Of a stretch of 64,000 nucleotides of DNA, positions 22,900-33,660 are shown one piece after another. The DNA is from Miscanthus floridulus (lineage: Eukaryota > Streptophyta > Magnoliopsida > Poales > Poaceae): assembly GCF_019320115.1 (NCBI RefSeq), contig NC_089583.1, forward strand, positions 82,539,928 to 82,603,927. Reading direction: 5' to 3'. The stretch's first letter is position 1; each line of letters begins with the position of its first letter. Below the pieces are notes generated by a model. The model saw only the letters and a program-made list of their open reading frames with translations, was not told where the DNA came from and did not search any database. A program made the translations under genes and the position numbers.

Positions 22900-24660
22900 A
22901 CCTTTGTTGGTGTTGCCTTCTTCACCTTAGTAGCTAGTTGTTTCTTCCTTGGGGTCATTTTTTGGCTGGTTGCACTACTGTAGCTTCATCTCCTGGTACT
23001 ATCTCCAGTGGCATTGGTTCATTCAAGTCCAGCCTCCTACAAGAGAATAACTAGTTAGTTGCTTGTGCATCTCATAGTACATTAGTGGCTGGTTGATGTA
23101 AATGGAAGTAACAAACCTTTTGCTGCCTGGTGCTTGATCCACCTGCACTGTTGATCCTTGCACAGCTTGGCCTGCAGCTCCTTCTTCATGTGCTTGCTTA
23201 GCTGCTGCCTCCCTTGCTGCCGCTGCTCTGGTCCTTGGTGTCCTTGGTGTTGTTGCAGGTTCCTTTGTTGCTACCTCTCCCTCCTTAGTTGTTTCTTTGT
23301 CAGCAGTTTTCTTCTTCTTCCTTGTAGTCTTTGTTGTTGCTGCCTTAGTAGTGGGAGCTAATGTTTCCTCTCCCTCCTTTGCTGGTTCACCCTCACTAGG
23401 TTTCTACTTCTTCCTTCCAGACTGAGTGGTTGTCTTCTTGGTCCTCTTCCTATACATGATGTGTTAGTAACTTAGATTAGTGTAACAATAACTGATGAAA
23501 TTGCAAAAGAAACATACCTTTTTTGGTGCCTATTAGTGGACACCTCCAGTTGGTGGCTCTATAGCCAAGCTCACCACAACTCTTACATGTCACTTGCCTT
23601 GTTGCTTTCCCTGTCCTCTCCAAATAGCTGAGAATCCTATTCTTCCTTTGTCTCCTAGGTCCTTTCTTTTTCTTGGCCACTGGTGGAAACACTTTGAAGC
23701 CCTTGTCAACTGTAGGCCATTATTGCTTGTCAGTTATGCTGGGTATCACACCTACATAAGCTGCCTAAAACTTCTTCACTGAGTAGTACCCATTGACATA
23801 CTTTTCCATGTCTGGATGCCTTTCAGTGGTGATAACAGCAAGGGCATGTGGGCAGGGCTTGCCACTGACCTGCCACTCCCTACATGTACACTCCTATAGA
23901 TCTAGGTAGATAACATGCCTTTTGATCTCCTCACCCATGTACATCATAGTCACTTCAGCTTCTTGGGGGTTCCCTTTAGTCACCTGGAGATGATCTAGTC
24001 CCTTGCTGGCAGCATTTAGCTGGTGAATGACAGCAGGAAGGATGCCACCAGTCAAAGCTAGTGAGATCTTCCTTCTTTTCTCAAACAAGACCATTGTCTT
24101 GATCCTAATTGCATCTGCAAGGGAGTCCAATGGCAGGTCTTTGAGCTCTTTGATCAAGCATTCTAGCACTCAACAAGATTATTGTTTATGTAGTCACACT
24201 TAATGTCTGTTGAGAATTTGCTTCTAGCCCAGAGTAACTTGTGATGCTCATTTAGCCAAGGTAAGATGTCTGTTGATCCTGCAACAACCTTGGCCATGAG
24301 ACTCTCATACCTTTCTGTGTAAGCTCTAGCTATTGGTCACATGTACTGACCCAATAATGAACCACTACCCTATCCTTGAGAAAACCTTTTTCTTCATGTT
24401 GTCCATCAAATGCTTAAAGCATTCCCTCTGCTCTGCTCTTAGGAATACCTGTTTAACTGCAACCTCTAGACCCTTGCAGGCATCTGTGCACTTAGCAACG
24501 CTAATGTGGATTCAATCCAAACATCATGCTCTTGGTCATCCATTTCGACAGATCCATAATCAACATTGGCTGTGTAAGCAACACTAACGTGGATTCTAAA
24601 CGCATTGTCAGTATCAATCCTAACAATAACCATAAACAAATAAACAAACATGTGGAGTTA
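22900..24660 (-). pseudogene. MULE transposase, C-terminal half, decayed, copy 1
   Basis: Reading leftwards: 'GLEVAVKQVFLRAEQREC' and 'FKHLMDN' (about 24480-24390) fit the conserved MULE region after the catalytic core. Next come 'SLMAKVVAGSTDILPWLNEH' (about 24300-24250), an ORF of 91 codons (24169-23894) and a SWIM zinc finger CTCREWQVSGKPCPH (about 23890-23850). A zinc knuckle CKSCGELGYRATNWRC (about 23590-23540) follows, in which the usual His is Tyr. The Lys/Ala-rich tail ends with LDLNEP (about 23022) and a basic C-terminus at about 22900. Stops, frameshifts (one base missing near 24485 compared with copy 2) and absence of the N-terminal catalytic part make it non-functional. Confidence 0.72.
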
Positions 24661-25030
24661 GGAGACATCGAACTCCAAAACACTATGGGATCCCGAAAAC
24701 TAGACCAAACACTATAGCACATCGAACTTACCAAGGAGGGTAGTTAGTCCACTTCATCTTAACGCATACGATCAATAATAAGGGCTACCGCAATGTCACT
24801 AGAATCAAATGGACCACCAATCAAATCGAAACCGAATCAAATCAAAACCCTAGATTGGGGAACGCAACTGGGGAAATAGGGTTTAGGGGAGTGCGGGTAG
24901 TTCCTAGTATGGCATCGTGCGTCTAAGGAAGAGGAAGGAGAGTCAATGTCACTGCTGCGTCCACCACAGCTGTCGCCACCGCATCCGCCACACCCACCGT
25001 CGCCGACGCCAGGAGTGGGGAAGATGGGGG

Positions 25031-25267
25031 AGTGGACTAGGATTGACTCAGGACTAGGCCGGCTGGAGACAAAAGAAGAAGGCAAGGGCAGCGTGATCAT
25101 TTCGCGTGCCAAGTTAGGGCTCCCATGCTTCCTGCCATGCTGGCGTGTCCATCTCAGCAAAAATAATAAAAACATAGAAAGATTACTATTTACAATGGCA
25201 AATACGTAGGTACACATACAAAACTGACAAACTAGTAGTGCCATTCCTAAGGATGGAAAAAAGTCCC
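25031..25267 (-). repeat. MULE right terminal inverted repeat
   Basis: This is the inverse of 21565-21823. The outer end, read inwards on the minus strand, is GGGGACTTTTTTCCATCC. Confidence 0.8.
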
Positions 25268-25499
25268 CACGATTCATACATGAGACCCGCTCCTACGACC
25301 CATCTCCTCCAATCACTCTCTATCCCCTCCTAGGATCCCTCTCCAATCACGCAGGGCCGCTGCCGTGCACGCCGCTACACATCCCCGCACCCTGCGGCCG
25401 CACATGCCGCCGCTCCCCGTGTCCCTACCACAACACCATCCCCATTGCTCCTCGCCCAGGTCCAAATCCCACGGCTTGCCTTGCCACGGATCCCGGTGG

Positions 25500-25770
25500 A
25501 ACTAAGCGGCAGCAGCGGAGGATGCACGTGGTGCATGCTTGGTGGCCTCCATCTCGCTACGCTTCTCGATGTCAACAATGAAGCGGAAGTGGTGCTTAGG
25601 GTTCTTGACAATGCTGCAGAAGCAGTGCCAGCAATGGAGCCTCCTTGCAGGAGTTCTTGGCCTGCAAGTCCCCGAACCACATCTCCAGGTGGCTCTCCAT
25701 CCTCCTCTCTGTCCCGTAGGTTCTCTGGGTCCTCCCTCCGCTCTGCCTCGGGTTAGCCGATCAAGCACCA
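25500..25770 (-). pseudogene. Fragment of an autoinhibited P-type Ca2+-ATPase (ACA) N-terminus, copy 1
   Basis: The minus strand encodes 'SIVKNPKHHFRFIVDIEKRS', which matches the calmodulin-binding autoinhibitory pattern of plant type IIB Ca2+-ATPases (VKN-basic-FRF-hydrophobic-D-EKR; family knowledge). The preceding 'GDLQAKNSCKEA' in another frame fits the residues before it (PAKNxSxEA). Only part of a first exon is present and a frame change is required, so this is a truncated pseudogene or captured fragment. It lies directly outside the MULE end. The call is from motif similarity only. Confidence 0.5.
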
Positions 25771-26408
25771 ATCAGGCGTGCTCGTGTGGTGTACTACTAA
25801 CTTGTAGCCGAGCCTTTTTCAACATCATTGTATGTATTAGGCATTTTATATTCAGATCTATTTATGTGTGAACAAATGATTGCTGTGGAGTCTAGAAAAT
25901 TAAACAACAATTATTTCTTGGATCTGCTTTGGTTAAACACTATGAACATCTAATTTTTTTTGTAGATTGACATAATGAATTTGATGTTGATAAAAAATCA
26001 TTGATAAAAATGTACTGTACATTTTTAAAATATTTGCTAATTATTTCAGAGTTAGACATTCTTGTTTCTAGTTATGTACTATGCAATGATTCAACGGTCC
26101 GTCTCATCCATATTATATTCCTACTGCGTAGAACCAAAGAGAGTGGTTTCAGTAGACATTCTTTACTGGACTACACTAGTTCTCTACATTTTTTCTTTTA
26201 GTATTGTAAAGTATTTTTAGTGGCTTTTACGCCTACAATTTCCTTTCTTTTTTGTGAACTGCCTGTAGTTTCCTTTCATGCTTGTCATGTTCTTAAGGTA
26301 ATTATAAATTGAATCACTGATGTTGTTATTAGGCATCCCAATGCAATATTGCTCATTGAATTATCAAAGAAAAAAATTATTGTGAGGGAGTTATCATATG
26401 ATTTTAAG

Positions 26409-27647
26409 TAGCCTGTTTGATGTGCAAGGTCGGACTATTGTTAATGGGCGTGTTGAACAGGAAGCAATTAAAACTGGTGAAGATGTTGAGATCTCGGGTT
26501 TGACACAGGTTAGATCTTAATTTTTTAATGCCTGAGATCAAATTTATGATACTATTAAATTGATGCATGTTTATCCTACTTTCTAATGTTTGAAGTATGA
26601 GATCTTAATTTCTTTAATTGAATGAGTTGTTGGTCTATCAAATTTAGTATGCTAGTAGTTAACAGGGATCAAGATGTCTTAAATTGTAGAGCTGCCTAGG
26701 TCACTGTTTTGGTTAATGTTCATGGCCCTCATGGTGCAAGTGCAAGACATGGAGCTCCAACTTAGTATACAACCCACTTTTTCTTGACTGTTTAGTTTTT
26801 GGGTGATTTATTTGTAAATGTTAGACAATAACTATGCTCAAGACTAGTGCTATTATTAGTACCAACTTAGTATACAACCCACATTTTCCTTGACTATTTA
26901 ATTTTTGAGTGATTTATTTGTAAATGAAACCCATAGCTAAGCACAAGAGCAGAAAGTTCTTCTACTTTTCTATTTTTCATTTTTGTGATTTAGTACCCAC
27001 TGCAACGACATGTTGTGATGGAATTTATTCTTGGTCGCACAGTGGTCTCTCAAGACTACAGTTACAATGGTGTTGAGATGTTCAAAAAGATGCTAGACCA
27101 TGGAGGTCCCTGAAGACTATAGTTACCTGCAAAAGAGATGTTCAGAAAGATAATAGACCATGGAGAGATAATGATGGTGAAAGGAGATTGTGCCAAGTTT
27201 TTTGTTGATCCAGAGTATCATACAAGCAACTTGTGTGTAGGCTGGTAACACCATTGGTCTTCTTCTTCATGGCCTTAAGCGTGGTGATGTCGAGCGTGGC
27301 CAAGTTAGCATTCCTGACTTTTTTTTGATAAACAACATTCCTAACTTCAAAGTGCTCTGAGAAGTTTTAGAAATATCCATTTATCTGGAAACTGCCTTGC
27401 ATCATGGTATATGGTTGCGTGATCACCAAAAGATCTGTACAATTCTTTTATTCATGATCTTTAGTCTTTGTTACACAATTTCTAGGTCTCTAATATCGAG
27501 ATTGAACAATCTCTAATGTTGATGCGCTGTCATTTTGTACTGTTTTAGGTGGTGTGCAAACCTGGTAGTCTGAAGACATACAAAAAAGTTTGAGGCAGAA
27601 ATATATGTCCTGAGAAAAGGATGAAGGTGGCCGGCACACTTCCATGT
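26409..27647 (+). pseudogene. Mitochondrial-type elongation factor Tu pseudogene, several exons
   Basis: Four pieces appear in correct order. 26409-26508 encodes 'NGRVEQEAIKTGEDVEISGL', ending at CAG|GT. About 27050-27104 encodes the KTTVT / VEMFKKMLDHG segment with a one-base frameshift. About 27239-27305 encodes 'AGNTIGLLLHGLKRGDVERG'. 27549-27647 encodes 'VVCKPGSLKTYKK' then, after a frameshift, 'EAEIYVLRKDEGGRHTS'. These are the domain 2-3 regions of organellar EF-Tu, which delivers aminoacyl-tRNA to the ribosome. The GTPase domain is absent. The pieces keep AG...GT boundaries, so this derives from genomic DNA and is not a processed cDNA. Frameshifts rule out function. Confidence 0.72.
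27050..27165 (+). repeat. Tandem duplication of an EF-Tu pseudo-exon
   Basis: The segment near 27050-27104 (ctcaagactacagttac...gaccatgg) is repeated directly at about 27110-27165 (ctgaagactatagttac...gaccatgg). Several substitutions and a short deletion separate the copies, so the duplication is not recent. Confidence 0.75.
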
Positions 27648-27649
27648 AT

Positions 27650-28390
27650 GTTGTAGTTTATAGATGGAATTTTAGAAAAGTAAAAAACGTCTTGTAGTTT
27701 GGAATGGAAGTCATTGCTTATCACCTGTAACATATAGTTTTTCTTGATTGATGGAGCACACATGTAGCACCAATAACATATGGAAAATTGTTTGATGATG
27801 TGAAAATTTCTAAACTGATTTGTGTTAGTTGATGCATATATTATTCAAAAGAGGACATTGTGACTTCATTTATTGTAATCTTCTATATTTGTTCACATAA
27901 AAAATATGAACTATTATATTATATTCTAATTGTTCGTGCTTTGTGAGAACTCATGTAATATTGATGATTAGCTACGGCGTTGTGAATATCATTTTCAAAA
28001 TATTGTTTCTTAATAGTATATCACACATTTAAAATTGAATTATTATGACATTGTTTTTCCCCGTCACCCGCCAGGATCTTATGTCGTCATAACTGTCACG
28101 GGCGGTCCTCACCGTCATCGCCCTCGCCTTTGACATCCTTCATCTTCCTCACCAGCTGATCCATCCACTGCCGGCCGTCGCACGCTCACATTGTGTGAGG
28201 TGCGCTGCAGGAACCGCCACACCAACAGGGAGGGCGCTACTAGACACCTAGCTCGGCATTGGTTTGGCTCGATCAGGAGGCGCCGTGAGTGCTGGTGCAT
28301 GTCTTGATCCTGTTCATCCCGTTTCTCAGGTCTTTTCCTAATGCGGTTGTTTAACCAAATCAAATGTTCTAATTAGATTGTTTTTGGAAT
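27650..28390. other. No gene recognised
   Basis: The left half is AT-rich without coding signal. 28060-28330 is GC-richer and may hold unrecognised exon remnants of the downstream translocator fragment, but no motif supports this. Confidence 0.4.
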
Positions 28391-28394
28391 TGTG

Positions 28395-28740
28395 AGTTGA
28401 CAAGGTTCTGAAAGCCATACCCTTCCCTTATGCCATCACCACCTTCAGGTTTGCATCCCGATCACTCATGTGGCTGCTCAATCTGCATCTCAAACCGAGA
28501 CTCCCTCAAACAGGTACTGTGTATAAACAAAAGGGAAGATTACTCACCTTTGTTGTGACCTGTAGCTATAAAGATATTAGATATTAGTACAAGATAACTA
28601 GACGCTCCAATTGACTAAATTGCACCGATGTAAAACTAGTTCACTCATATAACTGATGCGATGAATTGTTATTTATTTGCTAATGCAGTATGCAAAGCTC
28701 CTGCCTTTGGCTTTGATCCACATGCTTGGAAATGAAAACA
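28395..28740 (+). pseudogene. Plastid phosphate translocator fragment (TPT/PPT family)
   Basis: Two pieces are seen: 'DKVLKAIPFPYAITTFRFAS' from about 28397, and 'YAKLLPLALIHMLGN' from about 28689. Both match conserved positions in plastidic phosphate translocators (NKxVLKxFPYP...TxxQFA, and LLPLAxxHxxGN; family knowledge), inner-envelope antiporters of phosphate and phosphorylated sugars or PEP. Between them is non-coding DNA like an intron. The N- and C-terminal parts are missing, so this is a fragment. Confidence 0.5.
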
Positions 28741-30578
28741 ACAAGAAAATTCTCGCTCATAAAGATGCTTTTTGCTCTTATAATGTTCCCTAACTGTAGA
28801 TTCACAACAGTTCAGCATGATATATGTTGTGCACACTGCACCCTAGCACGACCGATTCTTCCTCATCTGCAAGGACCAATTCCGGTTGGAGGCCCGCTGA
28901 CCAATTCCTTGGCCCTAGGACATCACCTCCCTAGAAAGCTGAACCCTCTTCAAGTATTATCCCCTCCCTTCAATGTTTGTTCCCATGTAAACTTAGATCG
29001 GTGAATTATTTTTGGTAATATCAAGAGTCTTTCCACAATTTCATGGGATATATCAGGTTCAATTTTGTTTCTGTCAATTTTTGTCATGCCATGGCAACAC
29101 CTGCGAACATGCCTCAATGTTGTAATTCTTCTGATGCTCTGACAGTTCACCAAATTCACCATTAATCCTCAATTAACCTGTTGTTCAGCTGCATCTCGAA
29201 TTGGATAAATTTGGCTGTGTTCAATTGCAATATGGCTCAGTTGTGCCATTGGATAATAAATAAATAAATAGGAAGCTATTTTGGTGAGCATAATCTTTTT
29301 TATGATTTCACTAAATTCTGGTAGTTGTGCAGAAGTGTGTTGCCATGATATATATTAGAATAGTAGCTTAATTAGATGATTTCATATGTATGTCAATACG
29401 TGTCCTCTGAAAATTATATGTGTGGTTAACCCCATGACCAAGCTAGATGAAATTTCAACTTATTTTTCTCATACTGACCAAAATATCATATATTCATACA
29501 TGTGAGATCGAGCCTGGCCGTAAAGTTTAATTTTTCTGGTGTTCATTGTCAGTATCCACAAAGTCAAAGTGTCAGACTGTCTCTAAATAAATTTTACATA
29601 ATTGCTAAATTTACTGATCTGTTGTGGTCACTGACCGGGAATATGGCGTGGCCCTATAGGGTGAGGCTCAGATTCATGGATTTCCTTGGCCGGTTTGGCC
29701 AAGGTTTATTCTTACTGCAAAAGCCATGTGATTGTCTTTCCCTACCTTGCAAGCTTCGTAAGTATCATACTTCAACAAAAGTTACTATGTGGACTTAATA
29801 AATAGGTTTGTCGGTCTAAAAAAATAAGTTTGTCTTTGGCCAAACTCTTTACCAATCATGTGTTTATTTCCGTATAACTTGGATGGCTTGCTGGTGCCAG
29901 GTATTTAGCTAAAATACTTAAGAGAGATCAAATTTGCCATTGGATCATATGCATGGGATGTCTGCTTCATATGCAAGAAGCGTCGCCTCTACAATTTTTG
30001 TTTTTAAGACTTAAATGGCCTAATAACAACAATCCTCCAATAATATGGCAATGCTAATCAGAGGGTGTGCTGAGGTAAGTTCATTTTATACAGTTTTGTA
30101 ATTGTAATAAATTCAAAGCTTATTTGTTTATGGTAAGCTACATGGCGATATAGGCACAAACAACTTTTGAAGTTCTTCACAGAGCCACTGCGGGCCTGGC
30201 AAGTCCTAGTACAATGGACTAAAGAAGGGTCATGATACCTCGATTATCTTCTCTTGTCATTGTTACAGCTGCAGACACATCATTGGTGATCTCTTTCCCC
30301 TGCTATTGCTTCTGTGTGCTGTCACATGCTCTGCTCAAAATGTTCTTGAAGGTATTGTTAGATTCCATGCTTTTGCACTTGTATGCTATCGTTTAAGTCC
30401 CCTAATGAATACTGGTTGCAGAATGAACAAAATATTTTTCTTGCAGTCTTATTAGAGGGTGGAGGTATGCATAGTGCACGATAGTTTAGGGTACCTGAGG
30501 CATTACACTATGTTGCCAGTTGTCTTTTCAATTGTTGATGTCATATTTCCATCCATCACAGCTTATTCTCTTTGGAGC
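28741..30578. other. Intergenic region without a recognised gene
   Basis: Short ORFs exist (for example 28726-29004 and 29502-29798), but none has a family motif, codon pattern or splice context I can support. More exon debris of captured genes is possible. It ends at the target duplication of the Gypsy element. Confidence 0.4.
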
Positions 30579-30583
30579 GTCAG

Positions 30584-33500
30584 TGTCGCACCCAATTTTG
30601 CAAAGCAAAACCAAGTACTCATATATGTGCGCCCAGGATGTCCAAACACACATATGTCACAAATTGCAGTAGTATCAAAGTAAAGTACTTATTACATCGC
30701 ATATCTCATCATAAAGTTAAATAAAAAGTTTGCTCGAAAGCAATATTATTACAAACACAGCGGAAAAACTAGCCCAACTGCCACAGGGACTCCAACTGGT
30801 GAACGTCTTCCTAGTAGTCCTGGACATCCTCCGGAAACTCTTCATATCCATTATCTGTTACCCATCCGGGATTTTCATTTGATGTAAAGCAAGTGTAAGC
30901 TCACCATGCTTAGCAAGTATAACAAAGGGATCTATGAGGCTCAAATAGGCTTGACACTGTTTGACTGCGGTTTGCAATTTTAGTTGATCAATTTTTAGCA
31001 ACCTGAATTACTACTTTAATGAACAGTCCCAATTCCCAAGTGGTATTAAAGTATCATCCAGCTTTGTCTCAATTCCCAACCATCCATCATCCATAGTAAC
31101 CACTAATCTCGAAGGATCTAGACCGCTCGTATCCGTGAGCACGGCTGTTATAACAGGTTAATTATTTCTGCAGAAATTGTACATCTTTACCCACCGAGCC
31201 GTGATTCCCAATGCCGGGGTTCGCGAGACCCACTACACCTCTTCCTAGGAAGTGTGGCAGAGTTTCACTATGAAACCCTTAGCTAGTTGCACTAACAAAT
31301 CATAGCTACAAAGGAATGGCACACTGTGGGCATCGCAGCACGGTGCACACCCTAACAGAAAAAGGAAGATACCCTCTTACCTCTTACTAGAGCTACAGAC
31401 GAGCTAGTACAAACTAGATAATAGGTTAAAGTCAGAGCCATTTGACACTCAGGGTTGTACGGTCCCTCCTGGTTGCCGCTTCAGGATAAAGTCCTTATGG
31501 AGAGGCACTAGAGTACTCAACCCCGTACTCCAGCCCCCTATCTGTTGCTAAAAAGCTCCATTTTATCACATTGCATATAGTCTTTAAATATGTTTAACAA
31601 TTACTTCATGTTAAGCGCTGCAGGCATCTATCCCAAAATGCCTACCCAATAAACCCAGGTATCAAGGATATGTGGTACAATGAATCATCTAGGTAGAGTC
31701 CTCAAAGGCAATTCAAATTAAACTCATGCATGAATGTAAGTGGTAGTAGTTCATAGGTAACAAGGGGCCTTTGGTACACTTGCCTTCCTCAAAGTCATCC
31801 TGGGAGTACTGCTGATCCTGCTGGGGGTCCTCAGTCACCTTGAATGGCTCACCCTCTAATCGTGATCCAATCATCAATCAAGCATCATTCCAATCATTAC
31901 ATGCATACAAGATAGAACTCTATTAGAACAGTACACCAAATAGTGAAAACATATGTTGAAAAGCTTACAGATCTGTTCTACGCATTTCTACGAACACATG
32001 AGCAAAAGAATCACTCAAATCGGACTTAAAACGTGAAAGTTATGCATGAAATAAGATGTAATGGCAATTCTGTAAATAAACTAACCTATTTTCGGATTAA
32101 AATAATTAAAAAACTAAATTTAAATGAAATTTGGACCGGGCTTACTATTTCTGGAAACTTCAGGGACTTGAATGAATAAAAGCAGGACTAAATAAAAATT
32201 AGTTTGAACTGGACTGGACCGTGGGTTGATTTCTAGGAAAAAGCGGGGGCTTCTCTGCAAAACGCGCTCGGTTGACTGGGGTTTGACCCGATGGCTGACT
32301 GGCTGCTGACTCATCAACACGCGGTGGCTATTCATTGGGCGTGGTGCACCACGCGGGCGTGGGCGCGCTGACGTGGGCGCTGACGCGGCCACGGTGGACT
32401 GAGTCCACGGTCCGCGGTGGACCGAACCGGTACCAGCTTATCTGGACCGTTCCTTGATGATCGGACGGCGCAGGGTGAGATCCGGATGGTGGCTCGCCGG
32501 GGAAGAAAGAAAGGCTGGCGGCGCCATGGCCGGTGCGCCAGGGACCTTGGGCTATGGCTTCCTAGGGCGCCAAAACGAAATCTGAGGGCACGGGAAGGTG
32601 GAGGGGCTCACCATGAGTCGCCTAGAGGGGAACGCGGCGTCCGGGAAGGCTCCGAGGCTAGTCGTCGACGGCGGCCGCGAGCTGGAGAGAGAAGAGGCGC
32701 GCGGGTGAGGGTGTAGCCGGGCAAAACAACGCCAAAATGCAAAATGGGATGTACCTATGGGCGCGGGAAGATCCGGTGATGCTTTGGGTGGCCTTGGCGT
32801 CGGCGTTCGCTGCTCGGAAGGGGGAGGCTCTCACCGGCGGCAGTGGCTCTCGGTAGCGGGCAAAGGTGGGGAGAGAAGGCGGGGTTGGCTCGGGGTTTTA
32901 TAGGCCGGGTGCTGTGTGGAATAAGGAAGGAGAGCAAGTGGATTCGGTCACCTACCATGCGGGGGCGACGGCGGTGGCCTTCCCTGCATGGCCGCGCCAT
33001 CGGCGGCTGAAGAAAGGAAAACGCCGGGGGAAGAAAGAAAGCTCGGGGAAGAAGAAAGGAAAGAAGGAAAGGGCGCTGACCGGTGGGGCCGGAGCGCAGC
33101 GAGAGAGAAAGAAAGAAGGCAATGCGCTCGCGGGTGAAGCCAAGCAAGCCGCAGCGGCGTGCCGTCGCGCGAAGCGGGCCACAGCGAAGCAGCAGCTGGG
33201 CCACCGAGTTGGTGCGCGCGCGCGGGTGGCCAGCTGGGCCACATGGGGTGCGGGCCAGCGTGCAGTGCGGGCCGGCGTGACAGGCCGCCGAGACAGGCCA
33301 GCGGGAGGAGGAGGGGGAAGAGGGCCGGGCTAGCTGGGCCAGAAAGTGTCTTTCTCCCCTTTTTTTTCAAATCAAATGTTTATCAAATTCTATTTTCTCC
33401 ATTTTCATTTTTAAACCAAATTCAAATAAGTTTTGAATACAAATTTCAATTCATCTAGCCCTACACTCAATCAAAACCCATATGACTCGGCATGAATGCA

Positions 33501-33636
33501 ACAAACAAGTTTCTAAACTTATAGTTTATTTTATTTATTCAATATTTATTATTTGGCCTAAGTTAAAAATACCTAGAAAATGTAATAAATGCTAAGAATT
33601 AATTGCTAATTTGTGGTAAAAATTTTAGGTGTTACA
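30584..33636 (-). repeat. 3' LTR (left copy) of the chromodomain Gypsy element
   Basis: It runs from TGTCGCACCC to TGTTACA. The outer two-thirds is AT-balanced; 32220-33330 is strongly GC-rich with purine runs (gaaagaaagaa), and several long but non-conserved ORFs there are compositional shadows. A TATA box (CTATAAAA, minus strand) lies at 32896-32903. Confidence 0.93.
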
Positions 33637-33655
33637 AACCTACCCCCCTTAGAAT
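33637..33655 (-). promoter_or_regulatory. Polypurine tract of the Gypsy element
   Basis: On the minus strand the bases just upstream of the 3' LTR read CTAAGGGGGGTAGGTT, a polypurine run in the expected position for plus-strand priming of reverse transcription. Confidence 0.78.
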
Positions 33656-33660
33656 GAATC

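Larger units (their letters stand above)
21565..25267. mobile_element. Mutator-like element (MULE) with long TIRs, copy 1
   Basis: Terminal inverted repeats of roughly 240-260 bp lie at 21565-21823 and 25031-25267. Both include, in inverse orientation, 'gccatcctta', 'ccctaacttggcacgcgaaatga' and 'tcttttgtctccagccggcc'. Flanks 'cgcgatc' and 'cacgatt' may be an eroded 9-bp target duplication. Inside are a plus-strand GRF zinc-finger/TM gene (21907-22451) and a minus-strand transposase remnant (22900-24660), facing each other. The whole element recurs at 58530-62237. Confidence 0.8.
18897..27030. repeat. Segmental duplication, copy 1 (partner 55874-64000)
   Basis: From 18897 the sequence matches 55874 onward in direct orientation, with the offset drifting only between about 36965 and 36977 because of small indels. 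It covers the end of the Tat LTR, the P450, the Mutator-like element, the Ca2+-ATPase fragment and the first EF-Tu pseudo-exon. The match is still running at the window end, so the right limit is unknown. Confidence 0.95.

Noticed and set aside
23158..23361. Cys/Leu-rich plus-strand ORF suggesting a small secreted or membrane protein (also 60123-60326)
   Set aside because: It is the complement of the Lys/Ala-rich tail of the MULE transposase; the composition is explained by that strand.
28115..28363. Minus-strand 82-codon ORF as a gene
   Set aside because: No motif, and the surrounding plus-strand context fits translocator gene debris; neither reading is strong enough to annotate.
32755..33333. 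Long ORFs on both strands in the GC-rich part of the Gypsy LTRs (also 42079-42825)
   Set aside because: They lie in LTR promoter or leader sequence, are low-complexity (Arg, Ser, Pro, Lys runs), differ in length between the two LTRs, and have no motif.
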